Positions 1-9,831 of a stretch of 64,000 nucleotides of DNA are shown here, one piece after another. The stretch comes from an uncultured Bacteroidales bacterium. Its GTDB lineage: Bacteria > Bacteroidota > Bacteroidia > Bacteroidales > Bacteroidaceae. Every line of letters starts with the position of its first letter. The first letter of the stretch is position 1. The DNA lies in contig CAMAFY010000004.1 in assembly GCA_945833885.1 (NCBI GenBank), forward strand, positions 38,091-102,090, in the 5' to 3' direction. The notes beneath the pieces were generated by a model that was not told the origin of the DNA, did not search any database, and saw only the letters and a list, made by a program, of their open reading frames with translations. The translations under genes and the position numbers were made by a program.

Positions 1-1
1 C

Positions 2-526
2 TGTGGCTATCACGGGTGGAGGAATGTTGGTTATGTGGGAAATGCGGTCATGGCTATGCCGTATTATCTCTTAGGACGCTGGTTCATCCAACGTCTCTCC
101 ATTGTGGAAACCTTCTTCGCATCCCGTCCTTTCGCATCTCTTTTAGGGGCGTTCGTTATGGCGGGTATTGTATCTTTGGCGGTACATTACAATGGCGGCA
201 TTTCCATGTTCTGCATTCTCTTTGGTCATCAACCGTTCCCATATAATATGATCTGGTGTTATGCCAGCGGAATCTGTGGCACCTGCATGATACTTTTTCT
301 CAGTATGATGTTGCCCCGTACCCTGAATGACACATGGTTAAGGGCGGTGAATCTGTCCGCAACCTCGTTGATGGGAGTCGTCGGTTTCCAGTATTTCTTT
401 TGCGAAGTCGTACGTCATACTATCGGACTTGAGCAACCTTATTTGTTGAGCATAGTACTTTCCCTTCTGATATATGCCATTTGCGTTCTGCTTTGGCGCA
501 TCTTCCAGAAGTTGCATATTCTATAA
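2..526 (+). CDS. Membrane acyltransferase (acyltransferase-3 type), 3' part
   Basis: The frame is open from base 2, so the 5' part lies outside the window. The visible 174 residues are hydrophobic, with about five membrane segments (LLGAFVMAGIVSLAV, MIWCYASGICGTCMI, LLSIVLSLLIYAICVLL among them) and end in a basic WRIFQK tail. The start of the visible part reads ...VMAMPYYLLGRW, resembling the YFLLG turn of fucose 4-O-acetylase-like acyltransferases, which move acetyl or other acyl groups onto sugars at the inner membrane. A strong hairpin terminator follows 42 bases downstream. The family call rests on the C-terminal half only; another polytopic family is possible. Confidence 0.6.
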   Translation, partial: CGYHGWRNVGYVGNAVMAMPYYLLGRWFIQRLSIVETFFASRPFASLLGAFVMAGIVSLAVHYNGGISMFCILFGHQPFPYNMIWCYASGICGTCMILFLSMMLPRTLNDTWLRAVNLSATSLMGVVGFQYFFCEVVRHTIGLEQPYLLSIVLSLLIYAICVLLWRIFQKLHIL

Positions 527-567
527 TGAAGCGTAAAGGCTTGGAAAACATACAAGATTAAACAATG

Positions 568-621
568 AAAGCCGCACTGCTTGAACACCCTTCATACTGG
601 GGGGCTTTGCAGTGCGGCTTT
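568..621. terminator. Bidirectional hairpin terminator
   Basis: A perfect 13-bp stem (568-580 with 609-621, arms aaagccgcactgc / gcagtgcggcttt) encloses a 28-base loop. It sits between two convergent genes, the acyltransferase and the Spy-like gene. The A-rich and T-rich ends of the arms suit termination in both directions. Confidence 0.8.
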
Positions 622-642
622 CTATTTGTTGTAGTTTAATGT

Positions 643-1119
643 TTATTTGCGGTGTTGTCCTTTGTTTGATCGTTGTCCTCGGTGTTCGCCATAGGCCTTC
701 TTCTCTCCACGTCTGTGGGATTCTTTGGCTCGTTTGGCACGTTCTTGGATGTCGTTTTCCACCTTGTAGAAGTTCTCCACTTGGTTTCCGCTGAGAACTT
801 TGCTGAATTTGTCCAAGTATTTAAGGCGAATTTCCTGAAGTTTCTCTTGGCGTTTCAGACGCATTTTCGTGCGTTCAACACTGTTCTTGCTATCTTTTTC
901 AACGCGATACTTCGTCCATGTCTTACGCATCTCTTCGTCATAGGCCTTATAGATGGGGAGAAACTTCTCCTTTTGTTCTGCAGTCAGTTGAAGGCGTTCG
1001 CACATTTCTTTTGCTTTTGCTTCAAAGAAACGCTCCTGAACATCCGGATTCTGTGGTCTTTGCGCGGCCATAGGGAGGCAGAACACAAGAGATAATATAA
1101 GAATAAGATAGTGTTTCAT
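643..1119 (-). CDS. Spy/CpxP-like periplasmic protein
   Basis: 158 residues. A signal peptide (MKHYLILILSLVFCLPMAAQ) leads to a highly charged, all-helical mature part. The segment LQLTAEQKEKFLPIYKAY (about residues 43-60) is the LTxxQ-type helix seen in Spy/CpxP-like envelope-stress chaperones. The C-terminal 30 residues are very basic (RRGEKK...RGQRSNKGQHRK). It lies 90 bases downstream of an ECF sigma factor and a small membrane protein in the same direction, so it is probably an output or feedback component of that unit. The chaperone role is inferred from the family, not shown here. Confidence 0.65.
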   Translation of the reverse strand: MKHYLILILSLVFCLPMAAQRPQNPDVQERFFEAKAKEMCERLQLTAEQKEKFLPIYKAYDEEMRKTWTKYRVEKDSKNSVERTKMRLKRQEKLQEIRLKYLDKFSKVLSGNQVENFYKVENDIQERAKRAKESHRRGEKKAYGEHRGQRSNKGQHRK

Positions 1120-1209
1120 ATTTATTTCCTTGATTGTTTTTGATATTTTCCTTGATCGTGACGTTGCGATATAACGCCATAATTTTATCAGAATGCCATG
1201 CCTCTGAAC

Positions 1210-1572
1210 TTAGTATTCCGGCACATCCTCAATGTCGTATACGACTAATTGTTGCGCCTCTTCGTCGGTAATCTGTGCCAAATAGGTTTCTACAGGGCTC
1301 ATCTTCTCGGCCTTGGGACTGATTTCCCCCATATCCGTCTGTTGTGAAATCTGTTCTTCTATGTCATACATGTGGCGGATTCCCCAGGTAAGTGCAACAC
1401 CTGCGACAATAATTACGGCAGCGGCAGCGGAAATGATGCGTCGTCGAAGTTGCAGACTTCGGTGTCGGCCTGCAGATTCGGCAATGGCTTTATCCGTACA
1501 GCGCTGTACAAGTTGATGAATATATTCGTCGCTTTCCACGAAAGAGTGTCGACTTCGATTAGAGTTTATCAT
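1210..1572 (-). CDS. Small single-pass membrane protein, candidate anti-sigma factor
   Basis: 120 residues with a basic N-terminal cytosolic part (about 1-47), one membrane segment (residues about 48-66, IISAAAAVIIVAGVALTWG) and an acidic C-terminal part (PVETYLAQITDEEAQQLVVYDIEDVPEY). Its start overlaps the end of the ECF sigma gene by 14 bases, the usual arrangement of a sigma / anti-sigma pair. No recognised anti-sigma motif is visible, so the regulatory role is inferred from position and topology alone. Confidence 0.5.
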   Translation of the reverse strand: MINSNRSRHSFVESDEYIHQLVQRCTDKAIAESAGRHRSLQLRRRIISAAAAVIIVAGVALTWGIRHMYDIEEQISQQTDMGEISPKAEKMSPVETYLAQITDEEAQQLVVYDIEDVPEY

Positions 1573-2122
1573 GATTTTCGGTGATGAATTGTTTTACTCG
1601 TTCCACAGCATAGTGGTAATTGGTTTTAAGAGTACCGATATTCTTGCCTGTAATTTCCGATATTTGCTGATAATTCATTGCATCAAAGTAGCGGAGGTTA
1701 AAGACTATTCGCTGTTGGGTGGGGAGTTTCAGAAGTGCTTCCTGCAAGAGTCTTTCCGCATCATCAGCACTCCTGGTATCCTCGCTCTGAATTTTAGAGA
1801 GCAGGATGGGGTTAACATCATCGATACTTTGGAAGAATTTCGTCTGTCGGCGGAGATACATAAGCGCTTCATTAAGAGCAATTTTGAAAATCCACGCTTT
1901 AAGTTGTGTGGCATCGCCCTTAAATGACGTCAGATGTGTGTAGATTTGAATAAATGTTTCCTGCAAAACGTCTTCCGCATCGTCGTGTCCAATGACAACA
2001 CGTCGGATATGTCGATAAAGCGCTTCGCCATAAGTGGCGGTAAGCAGTCGGAACCCCTTTTCCTCTTCTCCCTTGCAGCACAGCATCTTCAGCAGGTTAT
2101 CGTCAGTGTTGCTGTTGGGCAT
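1559..2122 (-). CDS. ECF-family RNA polymerase sigma factor
   Basis: 187 residues. Region 2 is seen in YGEALYRHIRRVV...DDAEDVLQETFIQIY (core binding and -10 recognition, about residues 30-62) and region 4 in LPTQQRIVFNLRYFDAMNYQQISEITGKNIGTLKTNYHYAV (helix-turn-helix, about 133-173). There is no region 1.1 or 3, as in group 4 sigma factors. It is followed, with 14 bases of overlap, by a single-pass membrane protein and then by a Spy-like periplasmic protein, suggesting an envelope-stress circuit. No TAnnTTTG promoter was found in the 153 bases upstream. Confidence 0.88.
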   Translation of the reverse strand: MPNSNTDDNLLKMLCCKGEEEKGFRLLTATYGEALYRHIRRVVIGHDDAEDVLQETFIQIYTHLTSFKGDATQLKAWIFKIALNEALMYLRRQTKFFQSIDDVNPILLSKIQSEDTRSADDAERLLQEALLKLPTQQRIVFNLRYFDAMNYQQISEITGKNIGTLKTNYHYAVERVKQFITENHDKL

Positions 2123-2275
2123 GGTAGGTAATGCGTTTGTTGTTATCTGTACTAAAGATTGTAGTTTTCACCAAAAGTTAAAAACATACTCATCCTTTTT
2201 TCGAAATAATCTATCGGTATGTCCTGTCCTTCCAATATATAATGACCGGATAAGATAAACCCTATAGGTGCACTT

Positions 2276-4408
<2,133 letters not shown>

Positions 4409-4428
4409 TTAATGAGGATTTGTCTGTG

Positions 4429-4436
4429 CAAATTTA
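4429..4436 (-). promoter_or_regulatory. Bacteroidetes -7 element for ligA
   Basis: TAAATTTG on the minus strand matches TAnnTTTG and stands 33 bases before the ligA start. No good -33 box is visible at the expected distance, so support is moderate. Confidence 0.5.
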
Positions 4437-4868
4437 CATGAATCTTGCCGTATTTTGTGTGTCATGGAGTAAAAAACTGCCGATGAAATCCTGTTTGTTC
4501 TCTGTGAATTTCGCTCTAAAGACCGAATTGGCAGACAAATTTCACTATGAATTCATCGTCTTTTCCACGATAAATGCCTTCGTTTTTCCGAACGCTGACA
4601 GACTACATGCCGTTTTCTTCAGCATTATGACTGTATCCCTGATTTCCAAGCATCTTTATCATTTGATTCTAAATTACGGACAAATGCTACAGAATTTCAA
4701 TGAAAATCCAGCAAAGCACCGGGGTTTGAACGCATTTATTCTTAATTTTGCCCAAGGACTTTCAAAACTCAGCCATTATTCATCCGAAATTCAAAGAACT
4801 TTTGGCCTGCACATGACGGAAAAAAGCAATTGCAGGTTCTACTTTTTTCCATAGAAACGATATAAAAT
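4437..4868. other. Gene-poor spacer with a leader hairpin
   Basis: About 430 bases between ligA and the flavoprotein gene. A 144-codon open frame runs through it on the + strand (4420-4854), but its translation is rich in Phe, Leu, Ser and His, resembles no family I know, and begins inside the ligA promoter; I do not call it a gene. A perfect 9-bp stem (4818-4826 with 4842-4850, ggaaaaaag / cttttttcc) lies 18 bases before the flavoprotein start and could be a leader structure or a terminator for something read through from upstream. Confidence 0.4.
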
Positions 4869-5453
4869 ATGAAGATACTTATTCTGAATGCAAGCCCGCG
4901 TCCAAACGGGAATATCGCACAAATGCTTGAAACCATCCGCACTGAAGCAATCAATCAAGGGGCAAACGTCACCATGGAACGCGTACAACAACTGTCAATT
5001 CGCCCATGTATGGCGTGTATGAAGTGTCGTTCTACCGGAAATTGCGTGTTGCCAGAAGACGATGCTCAGCGCATTTTGGCTCTTATAACGGATTGCGATG
5101 CCCTCGTCATCGGTGCTCCCTGTTATTGGGGCAACATTCCCGGTACGCTAAAGACGTTGTTCGACCGTATTGTTTACGGCATGATGGGCGAAAACAGCCT
5201 TGCTATTCCGCAGGCAATGCACAAAGGCAAGAAGGCAATCATTGTAAGTTCTTGCAGTACGATTTGGCCTTTTAACATTTTAGCCAACCAAACTCGCGGC
5301 GTTGTCAGGGCTTTGAAGGAAATTCTGGGGTGGAGCGGATTCAAAATCGTTGCAACCATTCAGAAAGGTGGCACATTACGTTACCCGGAGTTCAGAGAAA
5401 GTGACAGAAAAAAGTGTATTAAGGTCGTCAAAAAACTGAAAATCAGAAAGTAA
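4869..5453 (+). CDS. NADPH-dependent FMN reductase / iron-sulfur flavoprotein family
   Basis: 194 residues with a flavodoxin-like fold: MKILILNASPRPNGN is the FMN phosphate loop and APCYWGNIPGTLKTLFDR the second flavin-binding stretch. Four cysteines, C47, C50, C53 and C59 (CMACMKC...C), match the compact cysteine cluster of iron-sulfur flavoproteins, so the protein may carry a [4Fe-4S] cluster beside FMN and pass electrons in the cytosol. It is the first gene of a + strand redox group, though 770 bases separate it from the next one. The physiological substrate cannot be read from the sequence. Confidence 0.8.
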   Translation: MKILILNASPRPNGNIAQMLETIRTEAINQGANVTMERVQQLSIRPCMACMKCRSTGNCVLPEDDAQRILALITDCDALVIGAPCYWGNIPGTLKTLFDRIVYGMMGENSLAIPQAMHKGKKAIIVSSCSTIWPFNILANQTRGVVRALKEILGWSGFKIVATIQKGGTLRYPEFRESDRKKCIKVVKKLKIRK

Positions 5454-5888
5454 ACCTTCATACTTAAACTTTTACTTTAAGGTGATTTCTATCATCAACC
5501 ACCATCAGTCACTCTTTCGATGTTTGCTCTTCGTTTCTGTATCTTTTGGAATCTTTTCGGCTAAATGCCTCCTTAAATACTCCATCATCCTCCAGTTCGG
5601 CATACAAACCATGTTTGTCTCTGCAATGGTTCGTGGATGATTCATTCAGAAACGATGCCGGCACTGCACCTGTATTCGCGGATGTATTCTCTCGAAACTG
5701 AAGAATCTCAATCAGAAACAGCAGATTTTTTGTCCGCATTTCAGGATTAAGCAATGAAAAACTTTGCAGACTGAATCCTTAAGATTTGCATGGAAGCAGT
5801 CTTGTAGCCATATTCTAAAGCATACATTTCCATTGTTTTTCTTTCATGTATCGACGTTGCATATTAGCATCAAAAGAACATGGGAAAG
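5454..5888. other. Intergenic region, no convincing gene
   Basis: About 435 bases. Open frames on either strand are short, polar and without family resemblance. A weak A/T-rich inverted repeat (5447-5454 with 5471-5478) follows the flavoprotein gene and could help termination. The repeat array described separately begins at 5889. Confidence 0.4.
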
Positions 5889-6020
5889 AAACATCGGAAC
5901 TTTCCATCAAAAAGTTCCGATGTTTGTGATGGAAAGTTCCGATGTTTGTGGCAGAAAGTACGGATGTTTTCAACACAAAGTTCCGCACTTTTTAAGAGAA
6001 CTTTGCAAGTTTCTGAAAAT
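5889..6020. repeat. 22-bp palindromic repeat array A (six units)
   Basis: Units start at 5889, 5911, 5933, 5955, 5977 and 5999, exactly 22 bases apart. Cores: AAACATCGGAACTTT, AAAGTTCCGATGTTT (twice), AAAGTACGGATGTTT, AAAGTTCCGCACTTT, and a degenerate sixth. Unit 1 is the exact reverse complement of units 2 and 3 over the 15-base core. The 7-base spacers differ. The array ends 137 bases before the thioredoxin promoter. 22 is not a multiple of 3, so frames crossing it are not true coding repeats. Confidence 0.85.
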
Positions 6021-6156
6021 CAACACAATAGTATTTTTTTGTAATCTCCCGTCATATCAGGAAAACTTTACAAACGATTCCATCGCTATAATCGATGTTT
6101 TCTTAATGATTTTGGTGCATGAATAGATGCTGTCTATTATAATATAGAAAGAATCA

Positions 6157-6189
6157 TTTGTATCTCTATGAAAAGTATTCGTACCTTTG
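6157..6189 (+). promoter_or_regulatory. Bacteroidetes promoter of the thioredoxin gene
   Basis: TTTG at 6157-6160 and TACCTTTG at 6182-6189 are separated by 21 bases, an excellent match to the phylum's -33/-7 consensus. Transcription would start near 6194, giving a leader of about 28 bases before the thioredoxin start. Confidence 0.85.
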
Positions 6190-6221
6190 CAGCGTCAAAC
6201 CACTAAAACCAATAAACGAAT

Positions 6222-6518
6222 ATGGAAAATTTCAATGATATCATCAAAAGTGATAGTCTGATATTAGTAGACTTTTATGCCACATGGTGCGGACCTTGCA
6301 AGATGATGCACCCGGTTTTGGAAGAATTAAAGCAGGATTTGGGTGATTCCATCCGCATCATTAAACTTGATGTTGACAAGAACGAAGCCCTCTCATCACG
6401 CTTTCGCATCCAGTCGGTACCGACACTTATGCTGTTCAAGAACGGAGAAATCCTATGGAGACAGAGCGGTGCAATGCGTCTGAACGACCTGAAAAACCTG
6501 ATTGCACAGCACACTTGA
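6222..6518 (+). CDS. Thioredoxin
   Basis: 98 residues, a complete single-domain thioredoxin. The redox active site is WCGPC with C23 and C26; the cis-proline loop is SVPTLMLF. There is no signal peptide, so it acts in the cytosol, reducing protein disulfides, with electrons normally supplied by thioredoxin reductase (not in this window). A strong promoter lies just upstream. A second thioredoxin, clearly a paralogue by its shared WCGPCK-MHPV and ILFKNGE-WRQSG stretches, follows 129 bases later. Confidence 0.93.
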   Translation: MENFNDIIKSDSLILVDFYATWCGPCKMMHPVLEELKQDLGDSIRIIKLDVDKNEALSSRFRIQSVPTLMLFKNGEILWRQSGAMRLNDLKNLIAQHT

Positions 6519-6647
6519 TGCCTCAAAGGTCGGTGCTTCAAAAATCAGTATCACACGTTTCTTCTGTGCACCATCCGATTATTCACGGCTCAGTTTCCTT
6601 ATCTGTCGACAAAGGATTCAGCCAATCAACCAAAAAACGATTAAATA

Positions 6648-7109
6648 ATGTCTGCGAATTTATTGTTTCGATTCTTGTTGCTCATTGGTCTTTTAGGCGC
6701 AATGTACCTACTCATCAGTTGCGGAAGCAAATGTAGTTCAAGCACTTCATCAAGTTCTGATTCTACTTTAACCGATAATGGCAAACCTGCTGGTGCATTG
6801 ACAATTAGCAATGAGCAGCAGTTTGATGAAGCCATCAGCGCAGAAGGACTGACCCTGGTGGATTTTTATGCCACATGGTGCGGACCTTGCAAAGTCATGC
6901 ATCCAGTCTTGGACGAGATAAGCAAGGAATGTGCAACTGATGTAAGGGTGATAAAAGTTGATGTTGATGCCCAGGGAATGCTGGCAGGAATCTACAGAAT
7001 CCAGTCCATTCCCACACTCATTCTGTTTAAGAACGGGGAAGTGATATGGCGTCAGAGCGGACTTGTTTCAAAAGGAACGCTGATAGAACTCATCGAAACC
7101 TACAAATAA
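6648..7109 (+). CDS. Membrane-anchored thioredoxin lipoprotein
   Basis: 153 residues. The N-terminus is a lipoprotein signal (LLRFLLLIGLLGAMYLLISC type; lipobox LISC with C25), then a Ser/Thr-rich linker (about 26-45), then a thioredoxin domain with WCGPC at C78/C81 and the SIPTLILF cis-Pro loop. It therefore carries a reductase-type CGPC site outside the cytoplasm, where electrons must come through a membrane relay. The domain is closely related to the cytosolic thioredoxin just upstream, which suggests duplication followed by gain of an export signal. Alternatively the hydrophobic segment is an uncleaved anchor. Confidence 0.85.
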   Translation: MSANLLFRFLLLIGLLGAMYLLISCGSKCSSSTSSSSDSTLTDNGKPAGALTISNEQQFDEAISAEGLTLVDFYATWCGPCKVMHPVLDEISKECATDVRVIKVDVDAQGMLAGIYRIQSIPTLILFKNGEVIWRQSGLVSKGTLIELIETYK

Positions 7110-7215
7110 TACTTTCAATTCAAATGCAGATAATCATCGCACCAATCAAGGTTTGCCATGAAATCTGCCATAAACGAAATTCATAATTTCCGCACATACC
7201 ACAATAAAATATGCC

Positions 7216-9681
7216 ATGACGACAAATAAAAAGAGATACATCATAGTCGGTGGTGTCGCTGGAGGAGCCACGGCTGCCGCACGCATCAGACGAATTACCG
7301 AGGATGCAGAAATCATTCTTTTGGAAAAAGGCAAATATATTTCCTATGCCAACTGTGGGCTTCCTTATTATATTGGAGGAGTAATAGAGGAACGCGAGCG
7401 TCTTTTTGTACAGACTCCAGAAGCCTTTGGTAAACGATTCAACATCGATGTCCGCACGGAAAACGAAGTAATAGCCATTGATGCAGAACAAAGACAGGTG
7501 AAAATCAGGACTTCGAACGGAGATGTCTACACTGAAACATACGACAAACTCCTGCTTTCACCCGGAGCATCACCTGTTATTCCTCCGATAAAAGGGATTG
7601 AAAGTGAGGGCATTTTTACGCTGCGCAACGTAAAAGACACCGACCGAATCAAGGCTTTTATGACAGGACACCGCGTACAACGTGCCGTTATTGTCGGAGG
7701 CGGATTCATCGGACTTGAGATGGCGGAAAACCTGAAGCACGCAGGTGTGGACGTCGCAGTCGTGGAAATGGCACCTCAAGTCATGGGACCCATTGACTAT
7801 TCGATGGCTGCTCTCGTGCACGAACATCTGCAAAATCACCATGTAAAACTTTATCTTGAACAGACCGTTGACGGTTTTTCGCGAGATGAAGACGGACTGA
7901 CTGTGAACTTTGTATCGGGTATTTCTCTCAAAACCGACATGGTTTTGCTGAGCATAGGCGTAAGGGCTGAGACACGATTGGCGCAGGATGCAGGTCTGAA
8001 ACTTGGCGAAATGCGTGGAATATGGGTGAACGAATACTTGCAGACATCAGAAGAAAACATCTACGCCGTGGGTGATGCCATAGAGTATCCTCATCCTATT
8101 ACAGGAAAACCTTGGTTAAACTTTTTGGCAGGACCTGCCAATCGTCAGGCTCGCATTGTGGCCGACAACATGGTTCTCGGCAATCAGGTGAAATATGAGG
8201 GGGCAATTGGCACTTCTATTGCCAAGGTTTTCGACCTGACCGTCGCATCAACGGGACTTCCTGCCAAGCGACTGAAGCAGATGAATGTCCCATATCTAAG
8301 TGCAACTATCCACAGTGGTTCACACGCAGGCTACTATCCTGGAAGTCTGCAAATGGACATTAAGATCACATTCTCCCCAACTGACGGACGACTTTATGGG
8401 GCACAGATAGTAGGATTTGACGGCGTTGACAAAAGAATTGACCAATATGCGCTTGTCATTAAACAGGGCGGAACGGTTGAAACCTTGACACGTTTGGAAC
8501 ATGCTTACGCACCTCCCTTCTCCTCAGCAAAGGACCCTGTGGCAATTTCCGGCTATGTTGCCTGCAACATTCTCAGTGGAAAAATGTCGCCCATCTACTG
8601 GCGGGAAATGAAAAATGCGGACATTAGCAAGGTAACCTTGGTGGATGTACGCACTCCCGACGAATACTCTTTAGGGACAATCCCGGGTGCACTGAACATT
8701 CCTTTGGATAATCTTAGGGAAAGACTCCCGGAAATTCCTCAAGAACGTCCGGTTTGGCTCTTCTGTGGAGTTGGCCTTCGCGGTTATCTTGCGTCAAATA
8801 TCCTTAAGGGATATGGCTATAAAGATGTCAGAAATCTGATAGGTGGCCTGAAAACCTTCAATGCTGCAACGGCAAAGGTACAGACACCAGAGGGCTTTGA
8901 CTGCAAAGACAAATCTGAAACCTGCAGTTTTTCATCCAATTCTCCAACAGAAAACATCATCAAGGTGGATGCCTGTGGCATACAATGCCCCGGTCCGATC
9001 CTCAAAATGAAACAAGCCATGGACAAACTTTCAGAAGGACAAAGGCTGGAAGTGCATGCTACGGATGCCGGATTCCCAAGAGACGCCGAAGCATGGTGCA
9101 GAACCACAGGAAACAGGTTCGTAGGAAAACGCTCGGAAGGCGGCACCCATATTGTTGAAATTGAAAAAGTTTTGCATTGCTCCACCGATCCATTGACACA
9201 AAGAAACGTGGAAAACGGCAAGACATTCATCCTTTTCAGTGATGATCTGGACAAGGCTCTTGCAACCTTTGTGCTTGCCAATGGTGCGGCTGCAACGGGG
9301 AAGAAGGTCAGTATCTTTTTTACTTTCTGGGGATTGAATGCCATAAAGAAAGTGCATAAACCAAAAGTAAAGAAGGACGTATTCGGACAAATGTTCTCGT
9401 GGATGCTGCCATCCGATTCTACAAAACTTGCTCTTTCAAAGATGAATATGCTGGGCATCGGTGCGCGGATGATGCGTTATCTGATGAAGAAAAAGGGCGT
9501 AGACTCTTTGGAATCCCTGCGTCAGAAAGCCATTGATAACGGTGTAGAATTCATCGCTTGCCAAATGTCTATGGACGTTATGGGCGTAAAACGTGAGGAA
9601 TTGCTCGACAATGTCACCATAGGAGGTGTGGCTTCCTATATGGAACGTGCGGAACAGTCGAACGTCAACATCTTTATTTGA
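7216..9681 (+). CDS. CoA-disulfide reductase / rhodanese / TusA / DsrE fusion
   Basis: 821 residues with four sulfur-handling domains in a row. Residues 1-450: FAD- and NAD(P)H-dependent disulfide reductase (first Rossmann motif IIVGGVAGGATA, second VIVGGGFIGLE), with the single CoA-disulfide-reductase type cysteine C47 in NCGLPYY. About 465-555: rhodanese, active cysteine C517 in LFCGVGLRG. About 582-655: TusA-like, with CGIQCPGP (C587, C591). About 667-821: DsrE-like, with a late conserved-looking cysteine C782. Such proteins probably reduce CoA persulfides or polysulfides and pass sulfane sulfur between domains; this is inference from the families. It lies between thioredoxins and oxyR. 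Confidence 0.9.
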   Translation: MTTNKKRYIIVGGVAGGATAAARIRRITEDAEIILLEKGKYISYANCGLPYYIGGVIEERERLFVQTPEAFGKRFNIDVRTENEVIAIDAEQRQVKIRTSNGDVYTETYDKLLLSPGASPVIPPIKGIESEGIFTLRNVKDTDRIKAFMTGHRVQRAVIVGGGFIGLEMAENLKHAGVDVAVVEMAPQVMGPIDYSMAALVHEHLQNHHVKLYLEQTVDGFSRDEDGLTVNFVSGISLKTDMVLLSIGVRAETRLAQDAGLKLGEMRGIWVNEYLQTSEENIYAVGDAIEYPHPITGKPWLNFLAGPANRQARIVADNMVLGNQVKYEGAIGTSIAKVFDLTVASTGLPAKRLKQMNVPYLSATIHSGSHAGYYPGSLQMDIKITFSPTDGRLYGAQIVGFDGVDKRIDQYALVIKQGGTVETLTRLEHAYAPPFSSAKDPVAISGYVACNILSGKMSPIYWREMKNADISKVTLVDVRTPDEYSLGTIPGALNIPLDNLRERLPEIPQERPVWLFCGVGLRGYLASNILKGYGYKDVRNLIGGLKTFNAATAKVQTPEGFDCKDKSETCSFSSNSPTENIIKVDACGIQCPGPILKMKQAMDKLSEGQRLEVHATDAGFPRDAEAWCRTTGNRFVGKRSEGGTHIVEIEKVLHCSTDPLTQRNVENGKTFILFSDDLDKALATFVLANGAAATGKKVSIFFTFWGLNAIKKVHKPKVKKDVFGQMFSWMLPSDSTKLALSKMNMLGIGARMMRYLMKKKGVDSLESLRQKAIDNGVEFIACQMSMDVMGVKREELLDNVTIGGVASYMERAEQSNVNIFI

Positions 9682-9831
9682 TTTCCGGGTATTCAACATT
9701 TTCATGCGTAGAAGTATGGGGGAGTAAGACATGGCAACAAAGCATCTTCGTGTTCTATCCTGCACTATGACGATGAAATTTCCTCACTTTCTTCCTTTTA
9801 GAATGAATGCTTTACCAATAAACTTCAAACC

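Noticed and set aside
5889..6020. CRISPR array
   Set aside because: A 15-base core with 7-base spacers is far too short for CRISPR, cores vary and invert, and there are no cas genes in the window.
5764..6126. 120-codon frame crossing repeat array A
   Set aside because: The apparent protein repeats come from the DNA array. A 22-base period shifts the frame by one at each unit, so it is not a repeated coding sequence.
8817..9458. 213-codon frame on the minus strand
   Set aside because: Antisense to the TusA/DsrE part of the reductase fusion; a shadow frame.
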